DNA from: Treponema sp.
GTDB taxonomy: Bacteria > Spirochaetota > Spirochaetia > Treponematales > Treponemataceae
Reading direction: 5' to 3'
Length of the DNA: 64,000 bases
Assembly: GCA_017470605.1 (NCBI GenBank)
Contig: JAFUYH010000035.1
Span: 52,102-116,101 of the forward strand
The translations under genes were made by a program, and so were the position numbers. Shown here piece after piece: positions 35,654 through 43,935 of this stretch (positions are counted from its first letter, which is position 1; the number at the start of each line of letters is the position of its first letter). The notes under the pieces were generated by a model. It worked only from the letters and a program-made list of their open reading frames with translations. It had not been told where the DNA came from and searched no databases.

Positions 35654-36223
35654 TTAATCCTTTGCACGTTCAAGGAATGAACCGTCACGTGTATCAATTA
35701 CAATCTTGTCATCTGTGTTGATGAACAGAGGAACACGAACTTCAATTCCTGTATCCAAAGTTGCAGGCTTCAAAGACTTTCCAGAAGTATCACCTTTAAC
35801 ACCAGGTTCACAATATGTAACAGTACGGGTAACGCGAACAGGAAGGTCAATACCAACAGGCTTTCCTTCATAGAAGGTAAGGTTTACTTCAAGATCATCA
35901 TCCGGAGTAATGTATCCGGCATAATCTCCAAGATCTTCCTTAGCAAGTTCAAACTGCTCATAAGTATCCTGATCCATAAATACAAAAGTATCACCATCGA
36001 TGTAAGAAAGCTTTGTAACATGTGATTCCAAATCAACTTCATCAAACTTTTCGCCGGCATCAATACCAAGATCCATAGTTGAGTTTGTAACAAGGTTCTT
36101 AACGCGGAAGCTTGTTACCATTCCGGCACGTCCTGAACGCTGACCAAGCATCTTCTGAACGATAAGAGCATTTCCTTCATACATAAAGGCTGTTCCAACT
36201 TTTAACTGTGATGTCATTAACAT
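35654..36223 (-). CDS. efp: Elongation factor P
   Basis: 189 aa, three beta-barrel (KOW/OB) domains. EF-P relieves ribosome stalling at polyproline. The loop that enters the ribosome reads GQRSGRAG, with an Arg at position 32 where many EF-Ps have Lys34. Arg32 is the residue rhamnosylated by EarP in Pseudomonas and Neisseria, and an earP gene lies directly upstream. The EF-P signature region near YCEPGVKGDTSGKSLKPATLDTG is present. The start at 36223 has GAGG 9 bases upstream. Confidence 0.97.
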   Translation of the reverse strand: MLMTSQLKVGTAFMYEGNALIVQKMLGQRSGRAGMVTSFRVKNLVTNSTMDLGIDAGEKFDEVDLESHVTKLSYIDGDTFVFMDQDTYEQFELAKEDLGDYAGYITPDDDLEVNLTFYEGKPVGIDLPVRVTRTVTYCEPGVKGDTSGKSLKPATLDTGIEVRVPLFINTDDKIVIDTRDGSFLERAKD

Positions 36224-36261
36224 AATATAAAACCTCTAAAAAAGAATTTACAAAGATATTG

Positions 36262-37350
36262 TTACATTATACCGATTTTCTCAATAAATGTCATTAAGTT
36301 ATTACAAAGGTCTCCATTTTTTCTTAAAGATAGCGAAAATTCATGAAATCCATTTTCAAATTTTTCCAGATCCGAAAGAAACTCAGTGCATTCCCTTTCA
36401 AAATTATATTCGTTACGCTCTGCAGCAGGAATATTAAAATCCATCCATAATTTATGCAGAAACTCATAATCGTCGGGCTCAAAGAAAGCCTTCATCACTT
36501 CAAGTAAGGCTTCAACCTTCACCATCTGATATTCTTCACTCTGCGGGTATGCCTGCCATACAAAAGGAATGCCGGAAAGACAGGCCCTGGAAAGGGATTC
36601 TTCCCCCCTGATAAATAAGGCAGAACAAGACCGCATTGTCTCGTCCCATTCATTCTGATTCATAAAAGGAAGAATATCAACATTCCTCATTCCGCAGCGT
36701 GAGCAGGCATCAATAAAACTGTCCCGACCTTTCCCCTGCCCTACAAGAACATTTTTTTCCAGTTTCCGCAAAGCCTCTGCCAAAGGCAGCCATTCATTCT
36801 CATACATAAAAAATAAAACTGGGCCATGAACATTTCTTTCTACAGGCTCTTCCCACCCTTCATCAATAATCAGCCCGCCAGTTTTATCAGTAAATCCCGG
36901 CATAAAATTAACTTTTTGCACTTTAGAACTGCGAGTAAGCGACTGAAGACAATGAAAATCATCAGCATATTTTTCTGCTGTAAGGTAATCAATCATTATA
37001 ATCTGAACAGTTCTCTCTAATTTATCCTCAAAAAGGATTTTTTCCATCCACTCGGGTCTGCCACACTGAAAACATTCTAAAATTACTGACAATTTTTCGC
37101 CATCATCTGCACTAAAAACTTCGTGGCATAAAGAAAAATCATTCCAATCATAAACATCAAGCCCCTCTACACTTTGAAATGACTTTTTCTCATCTATTTG
37201 ATTATTAATGTCGTGAAATGCTTCCAGACCAGAAACAACAAGATTTATAGAATCAGCAGGATGCAGATTTTTAAGGCGGCGGGACATTCTATAACATACC
37301 CCTATATCACCAAAATTATCTACAACCTTACAAAGTATTGTAATATTCAT
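36262..37350 (-). CDS. earP: EarP, EF-P arginine rhamnosyltransferase
   Basis: 362 aa. The N-terminus DNFGDIGVCYRMSRRL contains the two Asp (Asp11 and Asp15) that match the catalytic pair of known EarP. The C-terminal GT-B half has RGEESLSRACLSGIPFVWQAYPQSEEYQ, the EarP signature. The enzyme uses dTDP-beta-L-rhamnose to modify Arg32 of EF-P. It is followed after 38 bases by efp and preceded by a small zinc-binding protein gene that overlaps its start codon by one base. No rhamnose biosynthesis genes are in the window. Confidence 0.92.
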   Translation of the reverse strand: MNITILCKVVDNFGDIGVCYRMSRRLKNLHPADSINLVVSGLEAFHDINNQIDEKKSFQSVEGLDVYDWNDFSLCHEVFSADDGEKLSVILECFQCGRPEWMEKILFEDKLERTVQIIMIDYLTAEKYADDFHCLQSLTRSSKVQKVNFMPGFTDKTGGLIIDEGWEEPVERNVHGPVLFFMYENEWLPLAEALRKLEKNVLVGQGKGRDSFIDACSRCGMRNVDILPFMNQNEWDETMRSCSALFIRGEESLSRACLSGIPFVWQAYPQSEEYQMVKVEALLEVMKAFFEPDDYEFLHKLWMDFNIPAAERNEYNFERECTEFLSDLEKFENGFHEFSLSLRKNGDLCNNLMTFIEKIGIM

Positions 37351-37823
37351 TATTTTATCTGACTGTAGAGGCCGCTCAATTCACTTCTCCATTCTGAAGT
37401 CTGATCCCGGTCTTCCCATTCAATAATTTTCTTAATTGTAAAATGACGCTGATCCCTCATATTATCATAGTGAAGGACTGCAAAACGTCCCTGGCCAATA
37501 TATGCAATTTTTTCATTTTCATTAGTCGGCTCAGTTTCTTTTATTTCATTCAAAACACAGTCAAAATGAACAGGCTTACCAGTAGCCCTGTCTGCAATAG
37601 AACTTGCAATATCAGTAATCAACTCTCCGCACTTTGCACAGCGGACTTCCCGGCTCTTTATATCTTGAATCGACTTCTGTCTTTCTTTCTCTGCGGCAGG
37701 ATCCTCGTAAAGAGTATGATTAAACTGAAATCCAGCTTTTTTCTGTTCAGATTCCTTTGCCTGAGCGTTCTTTTTCTGTCCGTTCCAATTCCCGTTGAAT
37801 TTTCTGTTCCTGCGTCTGTCCAT
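37350..37823 (-). CDS. Conserved small protein with zinc-finger-like Cys cluster
   Basis: 157 aa. The first 50 residues are basic and low in complexity (RRRNRKFNGNWNGQKKNAQ). A CxxC...HxxC cluster follows (CAKCGELITDIASSIA...VHFDC). The C-terminal part (IAYIGQGRFAVLHYDN, FTIKKIIEWED) looks like a small beta domain. It is probably a nucleic-acid-associated protein, but I do not recognise a named family. It is coupled to earP by overlapping stop and start codons, and to the FlgM-like gene by one base. Confidence 0.6.
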   Translation of the reverse strand: MDRRRNRKFNGNWNGQKKNAQAKESEQKKAGFQFNHTLYEDPAAEKERQKSIQDIKSREVRCAKCGELITDIASSIADRATGKPVHFDCVLNEIKETEPTNENEKIAYIGQGRFAVLHYDNMRDQRHFTIKKIIEWEDRDQTSEWRSELSGLYSQIK

Positions 37824-37824
37824 A

Positions 37825-38025
37825 CTAATCCCTGAACTTCAGTTCATCAGGATCATCAATAAGATGATTACTTATTACCTGAGCAATGCGCTGTATGGCA
37901 TTATCCAGATATTCCTGACTCTGAATCTTCTTCCTCAATTCTAGAATTCGGGGCGGCAAATCCATTTCGACAGGTTTTTCAAGAACCATGGTCTGAGCCC
38001 CGCTTATTTTTCCACCAGAAAGCAT
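37825..38025 (-). CDS. Small FlgM-like protein (possible anti-sigma-28 factor)
   Basis: 66 aa. The middle, PPRILELRKKIQSQEYLDNAIQRIAQVISNHLI, has the pattern of the FlgM C-terminal helices (RxxELRxxIxxGxYxxD...IAxxLL). FlgM binds and holds sigma-28 (FliA) inactive in flagellated bacteria. It lies next to yraN and the flagellar FlhB-CTD gene, which supports a flagellar link. The match is short, so this remains a guess; it could be an unrelated small protein. Confidence 0.4.
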   Translation of the reverse strand: MLSGGKISGAQTMVLEKPVEMDLPPRILELRKKIQSQEYLDNAIQRIAQVISNHLIDDPDELKFRD

Positions 38026-38039
38026 AGAATCTCCCTTTA

Positions 38040-38402
38040 TTACTCTGAAAATGCATTTTCAATATGATAAACCGGTTCCATACCAGGCATATCAATGACA
38101 ATCACATCAAATCTCACATAACTGTCATTATATTGTCGATGATTTAACAGGTAACATTTAGAAGTTTTTAAAATTCTTTGCTGTTTCTGATGATTTAACT
38201 CCTTTTGAATCATATCAAGGGTACCGTTCGGAAGGGTTTTTACTTCCACAAATACGATTGTATCATTCTTAAATGCTATTATATCAATTTCTCCGCGTCG
38301 TGTCCGCCAGTTTCGTTCTTTTATTTCATACCCCTTTTCAATCAGATATTCACAGGCTCTTTTTTCCCCTTCATTGCCAACTATCTTTGTATTCATCTTC
38401 AT
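38040..38402 (-). CDS. yraN: YraN family (UPF0102) endonuclease-like protein
   Basis: 120 aa. It has the PD-(D/E)XK pattern of UPF0102: GNEGEKRACEYLIEKGYEI, then RRGEIDIIAF and FVEVKTL. Its biochemical role is unclear. It starts 4 bases inside the FlhB-CTD gene (coupled). yraN next to rplS, rnhB and flagellar ylqGH genes is a conserved bacterial arrangement, here without rnhB. Confidence 0.9.
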   Translation of the reverse strand: MKMNTKIVGNEGEKRACEYLIEKGYEIKERNWRTRRGEIDIIAFKNDTIVFVEVKTLPNGTLDMIQKELNHQKQQRILKTSKCYLLNHRQYNDSYVRFDVIVIDMPGMEPVYHIENAFSE

Positions 38403-38665
38403 TCCTGATTTTTATTTTCCGAATCATTCTTCATCGAAAGTATAAAAGAAAAAAATTCAGCAAGAGCAGTCCAGGTTTCTTCAGGAACAAAGTCTCCCGC
38501 ATTATGAAGACCAAGCATATCAACTAAAACTGTATCTTCTTTTATAAATATATCGTTTTTTCTGGCTTCTTCAATAATTTTTTCAGCAACTTTCCCTTTT
38601 CCCTTTGCAACTATTATAGGAGCTTCTACTCCTTCGGGATATTTCAAGGCAACGGCTTTTTTCAT
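38399..38665 (-). CDS. FlhB C-terminal-domain protein (YlqH/FhlB-like)
   Basis: 88 aa. MKKAVALKYPEGVEAPIIVAKGKGKVAEKI corresponds to FlhB just after its autocleavage site NPTH, followed by the helical rest of the domain (IFIKEDTVLVDML). It has no membrane domain. The protein thus equals the cleaved cytoplasmic fragment of the flagellar export switch. In other bacteria such proteins can substitute for the FlhB C-domain in switching export substrates. It overlaps both neighbours by 4 bases. Confidence 0.85.
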   Translation of the reverse strand: MKKAVALKYPEGVEAPIIVAKGKGKVAEKIIEEARKNDIFIKEDTVLVDMLGLHNAGDFVPEETWTALAEFFSFILSMKNDSENKNQE

Positions 38666-39648
38666 GCCTGACCTCCAAAAGAATACAACTCTTCAAAAGC
38701 ACAGGCAGAACCTTCAACATCATCTTTTTCTGACCACTCAATTTCTGCATCCGGCATTTTTTTATGAATTCTTTCAGACAGTCTCATCACTGCCTTTTCA
38801 ACATCAACAGTTTTCCCCTGTATATTAAAACGTATCTTTTTACAATACCCCTTTTCATAATTAATACTAAAATAATAGTCCTTGCCGTCGTCACACTTAC
38901 AAAAAAGATTCACCAGTTTTAATTTATCACGCTTATCAAAAAGCATCCTCAAAGAACCTGAAGCAAAAGCCCTTTCCTCCTGAACCATTTCATAGGGAAA
39001 AAGATACCAGCTTCCTTCCTTTGAATTTATTTTATTAATAAAAGCCTCTTTTTCTTCTTCTCCCTTATTTCCAGAGCCTTCACCATCACCTTCCAGATAG
39101 CGAAGCAGTTCCAAAACATCATCTTCGTCCGCAGGAATTCCCCTTTCAGCAAGCATCATGAGCACTTCCGCGGCAGACTTCTGTCTGCCACCAAAGCGCA
39201 GGGCTATACTGCGAACTTTTTGCAGCAAAGCAGGATCAACCTTCATTTCCATCTGCTTTGCCATCTGCAAAAGAGCCAGGGAAAGTCCGTCTCCAGGCAG
39301 TCCAATCTCCTGAAGCAAGACAGAAAGATTTGCAGAATCAAGAGTTTTAAGACCACTTTCTGCCTGCAAGACCCCCTTCATCATAAGCTGGTCGCCTGAA
39401 ATGCCCTCCTTAGGCACAAGAATAATTGTATTTCCCTTTACTGATACCGTTGCAACAAAAGTAGAACCAGGAGAAAGCGGACGCGCAGAAGTAAAAGAAA
39501 CCTTAACGCCAGAAACAGTACCTTCATAACGGCCGCCCCCCTTATCTGCCAGAACCCGCACATAAGATGACTCTCCGTTCCTCAGGAGTTTTGCGGCAGT
39601 ATTAGCCTGAAACGTTTTGGCAGTCTGAATAATTCGGTTTGCATCCAC
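38662..39648 (-). CDS. Conserved flagellar-locus protein, possible FliK/YlqG-like
   Basis: 328 aa, no signal peptide. Residues 1-110 look like a beta-rich domain (AAKLLRNGESSYVRVLADKGGGRYEGTV). The centre has a helical run (LLQMAKQMEMKVDPALLQKVRSIALRFG). The C-terminal 100 residues (LKLVNLFCKCDDGKDYYFSINYEKGYCKKIRFNIQGKT...) look like the hook-length-control (FliK C-terminal) pattern. Its place directly before the FlhB-CTD gene equals that of YlqG before YlqH in Bacillus, supporting a role in flagellar export control. The similarity is positional more than proven. Confidence 0.55.
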   Translation of the reverse strand: MDANRIIQTAKTFQANTAAKLLRNGESSYVRVLADKGGGRYEGTVSGVKVSFTSARPLSPGSTFVATVSVKGNTIILVPKEGISGDQLMMKGVLQAESGLKTLDSANLSVLLQEIGLPGDGLSLALLQMAKQMEMKVDPALLQKVRSIALRFGGRQKSAAEVLMMLAERGIPADEDDVLELLRYLEGDGEGSGNKGEEEKEAFINKINSKEGSWYLFPYEMVQEERAFASGSLRMLFDKRDKLKLVNLFCKCDDGKDYYFSINYEKGYCKKIRFNIQGKTVDVEKAVMRLSERIHKKMPDAEIEWSEKDDVEGSACAFEELYSFGGQA

Positions 39649-39663
39649 ATAATAATTTTACAT

Positions 39664-39699
39664 AAAAAAAGGGATTTGTAAAAGATTACAAATCCCTTT
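39664..39699 (-). terminator. Intrinsic terminator of the rpsP-rplS operon
   Basis: A 13-14 bp perfect stem (39668-39680 with 39687-39699, AAAGGGATTTGTA arms) with a tiny loop, followed on the minus strand by TTTTTTT. It lies 43 bases after the rplS stop and separates the ribosomal operon from the flagellar-type operon downstream. Confidence 0.9.
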
Positions 39700-39741
39700 G
39701 ATATAAATAAGTTCTATGCTCTTTCAGCAAGCAATATCAAC

Positions 39742-40212
39742 TTATTTTGCAGCAGCAGCAGCCTTAGCTTCTGCAGCTTCAATTCTTTCTTCCTTAATCT
39801 GAGCTTCTGTTGCGGCAGCGGCAGCTTCTGCACGAGCATTGCGGGCAGCAATTTCTGCAGCAATTTTTCCACCAACCAAGGTCTTAACTTTAGCATCCTT
39901 ACCTACCTTATCGCGGAGGTAGTAAAGCTTAGCACGGCGTACTTTACCAGGGCGAACTACGTCAACCTTTACGATACGTGGGCTGTTATAAGGGAATACA
40001 CGTTCTACACCTACACCGTAAGAAATCTTACGAACAGTGAATGTCTGGCGGGCACCAGCGTTCTTCTTACAAAGAACGATTCCTTCATATACCTGGATAC
40101 GTTCTGTTTTACCTTCAATAATTTTGAAGTAAACTTTTACAGTATCTCCAACATTGAACCCCTGAGCACCAGGACGCTTCTGAGTTTCTTCAATAGTCTT
40201 AATAATATCCAT
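39742..40212 (-). CDS. rplS: 50S ribosomal protein L19 with Ala/Glu-rich C-terminal tail
   Basis: 156 aa from the ATG at 40212 (AGGAG 8 bases upstream). The L19 body ends near residue 118 ([16 protein letters not shown]). Typical L19 stops about there. The remaining 35-40 residues are an alanine/glutamate/lysine-rich tail ([18 protein letters not shown]...) that is low in complexity and probably helical. L19 sits at the 30S-50S bridge. The gene closes the rpsP-khpA-rimM-trmD-rplS operon. Confidence 0.96.
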   Translation of the reverse strand: MDIIKTIEETQKRPGAQGFNVGDTVKVYFKIIEGKTERIQVYEGIVLCKKNAGARQTFTVRKISYGVGVERVFPYNSPRIVKVDVVRPGKVRRAKLYYLRDKVGKDAKVKTLVGGKIAAEIAARNARAEAAAAATEAQIKEERIEAAEAKAAAAAK

Positions 40213-40231
40213 GACAATTTCTCCTAAAACC

Positions 40232-40297
40232 CCCGTCACCCCGAACCAGTTTCGCAGTCTTTTCTATAAGATGCTGAAACAAGTTCAACATGACGGC
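40232..40297. repeat. Intergenic inverted repeat between trmD and rplS
   Basis: CCGTCA (40233-40238) is mirrored by TGACGG (40291-40296), with further inner matches GAAC...GTTC and GTTTC...GAAAC. On the minus strand it contains TGTTGAACTTGTTTCAGCAT. Sequence of this type is a common dispersed intergenic repeat in gut bacterial genomes, in my memory of such genomes. It breaks up an otherwise tight operon. Confidence 0.55.
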
Positions 40298-40317
40298 ATT
40301 TAGTTTTTCTTACTATC

Positions 40318-41085
40318 TTATTTCCGACGCTTTTTCTTCTGCTTCTTCAAAAAGACAGTTTCACATATTTCCTCAATCATCTTTTCGGCTTCATCAGAAA
40401 GCTGACCTTTCGCTCTAGCCGCCGTAATTAAATCCGGTCTGTTAGACAGCGTTTTCATCAGCCGCTTTTTTAGCCTCCACTTTCGGATTTCCTCATGATT
40501 TCCGCTCAACAAAACAGAAGGAACTTTCATTCCCTTGTAATCTTCCGGACGAGTATACTGAGGATACTCCAAAAGTCCGTCACAATAAGACTCTTCTTCA
40601 AGTGATTCGTGAGAAATAACACCATCTACAAGTCTGTAAACAGTATCAATCACAACAGTTGCAGCAACCTCTCCAGAAGACATCACATAATCTCCTATTG
40701 AAATCTCTGCGTCAACATACGAATCAATTATTCTCTGGTCAATACCTTCATATCTACCACAGATAAAAACAAGTTCGTCTTTGTGACTTAATTCCTGCGC
40801 CATCTTTTGCGTAAGCGTCTTTCCGCTTGGAGTAACATAAATTACATACTTTTTGCGGGCATTCACGCTATCCAGCGCATTTCCGAGGGGAACAGGCATC
40901 ATAAGCTGTCCTGCCCCGCCACCGTACGTTCCGTCATCACAGGTATGGTGTTTATCAGTAGCAAAATCCCTGATGTTCACCAAATCGTAAGCAATAATTC
41001 CCTTTTCTACAGCCTTAGCCATGATTGAGTTTTCAAAAAAAGCCTTAACTATATCCGGGAATAAGGTCAGCACAGTAAATTTCAT
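40318..41085 (-). CDS. trmD: TrmD, tRNA (guanine-N1)-methyltransferase
   Basis: 255 aa. It methylates G37 of tRNAs using SAM (trefoil-knot fold). Motifs: MKFTVLTLFPDIVKAFFENSI, VFICGRYEGIDQRIID, ISIGDYVMSSGE. The C-terminal domain carries the DLITAARAKGQLSDEAEKMI helix and a basic tail (KKQKKKRRK). Order rpsP-khpA-rimM-trmD-rplS is the classical bacterial operon. Confidence 0.97.
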   Translation of the reverse strand: MKFTVLTLFPDIVKAFFENSIMAKAVEKGIIAYDLVNIRDFATDKHHTCDDGTYGGGAGQLMMPVPLGNALDSVNARKKYVIYVTPSGKTLTQKMAQELSHKDELVFICGRYEGIDQRIIDSYVDAEISIGDYVMSSGEVAATVVIDTVYRLVDGVISHESLEEESYCDGLLEYPQYTRPEDYKGMKVPSVLLSGNHEEIRKWRLKKRLMKTLSNRPDLITAARAKGQLSDEAEKMIEEICETVFLKKQKKKRRK

Positions 41086-41089
41086 GGAA

Positions 41090-41632
41090 TTACTCCAGAA
41101 TCCAGAGGTGCATCAATTGCACAGTACCGTTCTTCACATCAACCTTTCCTATAAATTCATTATTAAAAGGCACAAGAACCTTCCTGTCACAACTTTCGGC
41201 AAGAGACACTTCAAGCAAGTTACCCCCGCCGCCTTCCAAAACGTCTGTGATTGTTCCTACCACTTTAGGCGCAACCGACGTTGCCGGCACGTTTTTCTCT
41301 TCATAAACAAGAGAACAGTTTCGTAAATCTTCTATATACCACTCGTCTTTTTTCAAAGGCTTGCAGTATTTTCTTGGAACTTCAAGCTCCCAACGAATAA
41401 GCTTCTTAGCAGCCTCGTCAGAATCAATTCCAATAAATTTAACATAGGCAACTGCATTTCCAAGAGAAACCGATTCAACCTTTGTTTCCCTCTGCTCATT
41501 ACCATGTCGCAAAGTTACTTCTTTCAATTTAAGCAAATGCTCATACTCACCAGAAGAACTCTCTACTTTACATTCACCCGAAAACCCGTGAGTTCCGCGA
41601 ATGAATCCAACTACCAAACGGCTTTTTTCCAT
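41090..41632 (-). CDS. rimM: RimM, 16S rRNA processing factor
   Basis: 180 aa. The N-terminal beta-barrel has VVGFIRGTHGFSGECKV; the C-terminal PRC-barrel-like half has EWYIEDLRNCSLV and VGTITDVLEGGGGNLLEV. RimM binds S19 and helps the maturation of the 30S head. It lies 4 bases before trmD. Confidence 0.95.
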   Translation of the reverse strand: MEKSRLVVGFIRGTHGFSGECKVESSSGEYEHLLKLKEVTLRHGNEQRETKVESVSLGNAVAYVKFIGIDSDEAAKKLIRWELEVPRKYCKPLKKDEWYIEDLRNCSLVYEEKNVPATSVAPKVVGTITDVLEGGGGNLLEVSLAESCDRKVLVPFNNEFIGKVDVKNGTVQLMHLWILE

Positions 41633-41646
41633 CAGCTGATTCCAGA

Positions 41647-41883
41647 TTAATTATCAAGAATATCAAGACTGTAACGTTTACCGTCTTTTACTGCCGATGC
41701 GCTCAAAACAGTTCTCATAGCTTTGGCAATTCTACCGTATTTTCCGATAACTTTACCAATATCGCCATCAGCAACCTTGAGCTGCAGAACCATGCCTTTC
41801 TCGCCTTCAGTTTCATTTACAGTAACAGCTGACGGATCATCGACCAATGATTTTGCGATGTATTCAATCAGGTCTTTTTCCAT
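41647..41883 (-). CDS. khpA: KhpA, KH-domain RNA-binding protein (YlqC)
   Basis: 78 aa, a single type II KH domain with the GxxG loop IGKYGRIAKAMRTVL. It lies between rpsP and rimM, as in many bacteria. In Gram-positive bacteria KhpA works with KhpB in RNA-based control of cell division; the role in spirochetes is not known to me. Confidence 0.93.
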   Translation of the reverse strand: MEKDLIEYIAKSLVDDPSAVTVNETEGEKGMVLQLKVADGDIGKVIGKYGRIAKAMRTVLSASAVKDGKRYSLDILDN

Positions 41884-41899
41884 TTTCTGCCCCTGTAAA

Positions 41900-42151
41900 C
41901 TACTTTGCCTGCTTAGCAGACTGAATGTTCAACAACTTCTTTACAATGTCTGTTGGCTGAGCTCCGACACCGATCCAGTACTTAGCACGATCCATATCGA
42001 TTGAAACCTGAGCTTCTTCCTTTTCGATAGGCTGATAAGTTCCGATTTCTTCGATACATGCTCCATCACGTGGCTTCTGTGAGTCTTGAACAACTACACG
42101 GTAGTACGGACGTTTAGCAGCACCAAATCTCTTAAGTCTGATTTTGACCAT
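41900..42151 (-). CDS. rpsP: 30S ribosomal protein S16
   Basis: 83 aa. The N-terminus [30 protein letters not shown] is diagnostic. A GGAGGATATAA ribosome site precedes the ATG. It is the first gene of the rpsP-khpA-rimM-trmD-rplS operon, whose promoter must lie between this gene and the MITE-like element upstream. Confidence 0.98.
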   Translation of the reverse strand: MVKIRLKRFGAAKRPYYRVVVQDSQKPRDGACIEEIGTYQPIEKEEAQVSIDMDRAKYWIGVGAQPTDIVKKLLNIQSAKQAK

Positions 42152-42241
42152 TTATATCCTCCATAGCACCCATAGGCACTAAAATTGCATATTGAACCAT
42201 TATTTTATAAGAAATAGCAGTTTTAATCAAGGGTTTTACCT

Positions 42242-42393
42242 CTCCATAGCAGGGCAAACGCATTTATAAGCCGAGGCGAAGCCTTTTTTATCATTTTCCT
42301 ATACGGCTTATACCATGCGGTTTGCAAGAACGTGCAGTGGTAGCACTTTTTACAGTTTCGGCTCTTTTATAATGCGTTTGCCCTGCTCTCCAT
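42242..42393. mobile_element. MITE-like element with terminal inverted repeats and 6-bp flanking duplication
   Basis: The 291-base gap upstream of rpsP holds a structured unit. AGCAGGGCAAACGCAT (42248-42263) is perfectly mirrored at 42372-42387, and the match continues with a one-base bulge into TTATAA. The same 6 bases CTCCAT lie directly outside both ends (42242-42247 and 42388-42393), as a target-site duplication would. The interior (124 bases) has no open frame of note and holds smaller hairpins such as GGCTTATA / TATAAGCC. It looks like a non-autonomous element of about 140 bases. Confidence 0.65.
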
Positions 42394-42442
42394 AGAGCAT
42401 CAGTACATAGCCTTGGCAAAAAAAATCATTAGAATTAAAGAA

Positions 42443-43198
42443 TTAATACGAAGAAAAACGAGCCAGAAAAGCCTTCATTCTTTCCGTCTTAGGATGATTA
42501 ATTATCTCTTCCGGCATCCCCTCTTCTACAATAACACCACCATCCATAAACATTATGTGAGAAGAAATATCTCTGGCAAAAGCCATTTCATGAGTAACAA
42601 CGACCATTGTCATCTTTTCATCTGCCAGTTCTTTAATGACAGTCAAAATTTCTCCTGTAAGTTCAGGATCCAAGGCAGATGTAGGCTCATCAAAGAGCAG
42701 AACCTTAGGTTTCATTGCAAGAGCACGGGCAATAGAAACACGCTGCTGCTGTCCTCCACTTAATTCACAAGGATAACTCTTTTCCTTGCCACTCAGACCC
42801 ATTCTTGAAAGAAGTTCCCTGGCAGTATCTTCCGCCTCCCGCAAAGGTCTTTTCAGCACACGTACCTGAGGTTCTGTAATATTTTTTAAAACTGAATAGT
42901 GTGGAAAAAGATTAAAATTCTGAAACACAAGTCCGCTGTTAAGTGCTATTTCATGACGTTTTTTCTTATCAGCATACAGGCCGTCTTTTACAAGGGCATC
43001 TGTGCATATATAAATAGAGCCGTCACTAACAGTTTCAAGCTGAGAAATGCACCTTAATATTGTAGATTTTCCTGAACCGCTTGGTCCGATAATGCCCAGC
43101 ACTTCGCCTTTTTTTACAGAGAAACTTATTCCTTTTAATACTTCTAGACCTGTATTAAATGTTTTTTTTAGATTTTCAACTTTTATGATTTCTTCCAT
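42443..43198 (-). CDS. Polar amino acid ABC transporter ATPase (GlnQ/HisP-like)
   Basis: 251 aa from the ATG at 43198. Walker [10 protein letters not shown], signature [15 protein letters not shown], Walker [13 protein letters not shown] and H-loop [12 protein letters not shown] are all present. The close GlnQ-type family couples to PAAT permeases. It is the last gene of argH - SBP - permease - ATPase. Confidence 0.95.
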   Translation of the reverse strand: MEEIIKVENLKKTFNTGLEVLKGISFSVKKGEVLGIIGPSGSGKSTILRCISQLETVSDGSIYICTDALVKDGLYADKKKRHEIALNSGLVFQNFNLFPHYSVLKNITEPQVRVLKRPLREAEDTARELLSRMGLSGKEKSYPCELSGGQQQRVSIARALAMKPKVLLFDEPTSALDPELTGEILTVIKELADEKMTMVVVTHEMAFARDISSHIMFMDGGVIVEEGMPEEIINHPKTERMKAFLARFSSY

Positions 43199-43239
43199 AC
43201 TTCCCCACAAAAAGTTCTTTCTTACATCCAGCTTAAAAA

Positions 43240-43920
43240 TTACATATAATATGAAAGTTTCTTTTCCAGCTTCTGAAAGGCAAAGGAAACTCCCCAGTTC
43301 ATTATAAAATAAAATACACCGGCAATAAAAAGAGGGGCAAAAGAAAACATTGCTCCCTGTCTTTCTTTTGCAACCATAAGAAGTTCTGAAACACCAATAA
43401 CAGAAACCAGAGCCGTATCTTTTACCAGAGTAATAACCTCATTTCCCATTGCAGGAACAATTCTTTTTATAACCTGAGGCAATATTATCCTAAAAAAAGT
43501 TTGAGATGAAGTATAACCAAGAACTTTTGCAGCCTCATACTGCCCCTTAGGAATCGATTCAATTCCACCGCGGTAGATTTCTGCAAAATAAGCAGCATAA
43601 TTAATTACAAGAGCAACAATTGCAGCAACAAAACGGTTCCACCTGAAAGAAATACTATAACCATGCAAAACCAGCTGACGAATTATCAATCCAGGGCCAA
43701 AATATACAACAAGAAGCTGCAGCATAAGGGGAGTACCCCGGATTATCAGCAGAAAAACATTTGTGGAGGCAGATAAAATTTTATTTTTTGACATACGCCC
43801 CATTGCAATAGGCATAGCCAGAGGAAGAGAAAAAAGCAATGTCAGAAAAAACACCTCAAGCGATGTAACAGTTCCCTGCAGCATCGCAAGAAGCATTTTC
43901 AGATATCTTTCTGAAATCAT
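43240..43920 (-). CDS. Polar amino acid ABC transporter permease (His/Glu/Gln/Arg family)
   Basis: 226 aa with about five membrane segments. The EAA loop reads [34 protein letters not shown]. The early motif [20 protein letters not shown] is typical. It lies 15 bases after the binding protein and 41 bases before the ATPase. Confidence 0.95.
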   Translation of the reverse strand: MISERYLKMLLAMLQGTVTSLEVFFLTLLFSLPLAMPIAMGRMSKNKILSASTNVFLLIIRGTPLMLQLLVVYFGPGLIIRQLVLHGYSISFRWNRFVAAIVALVINYAAYFAEIYRGGIESIPKGQYEAAKVLGYTSSQTFFRIILPQVIKRIVPAMGNEVITLVKDTALVSVIGVSELLMVAKERQGAMFSFAPLFIAGVFYFIMNWGVSFAFQKLEKKLSYYM

Positions 43921-43935
43921 AAATTACAATACTTA

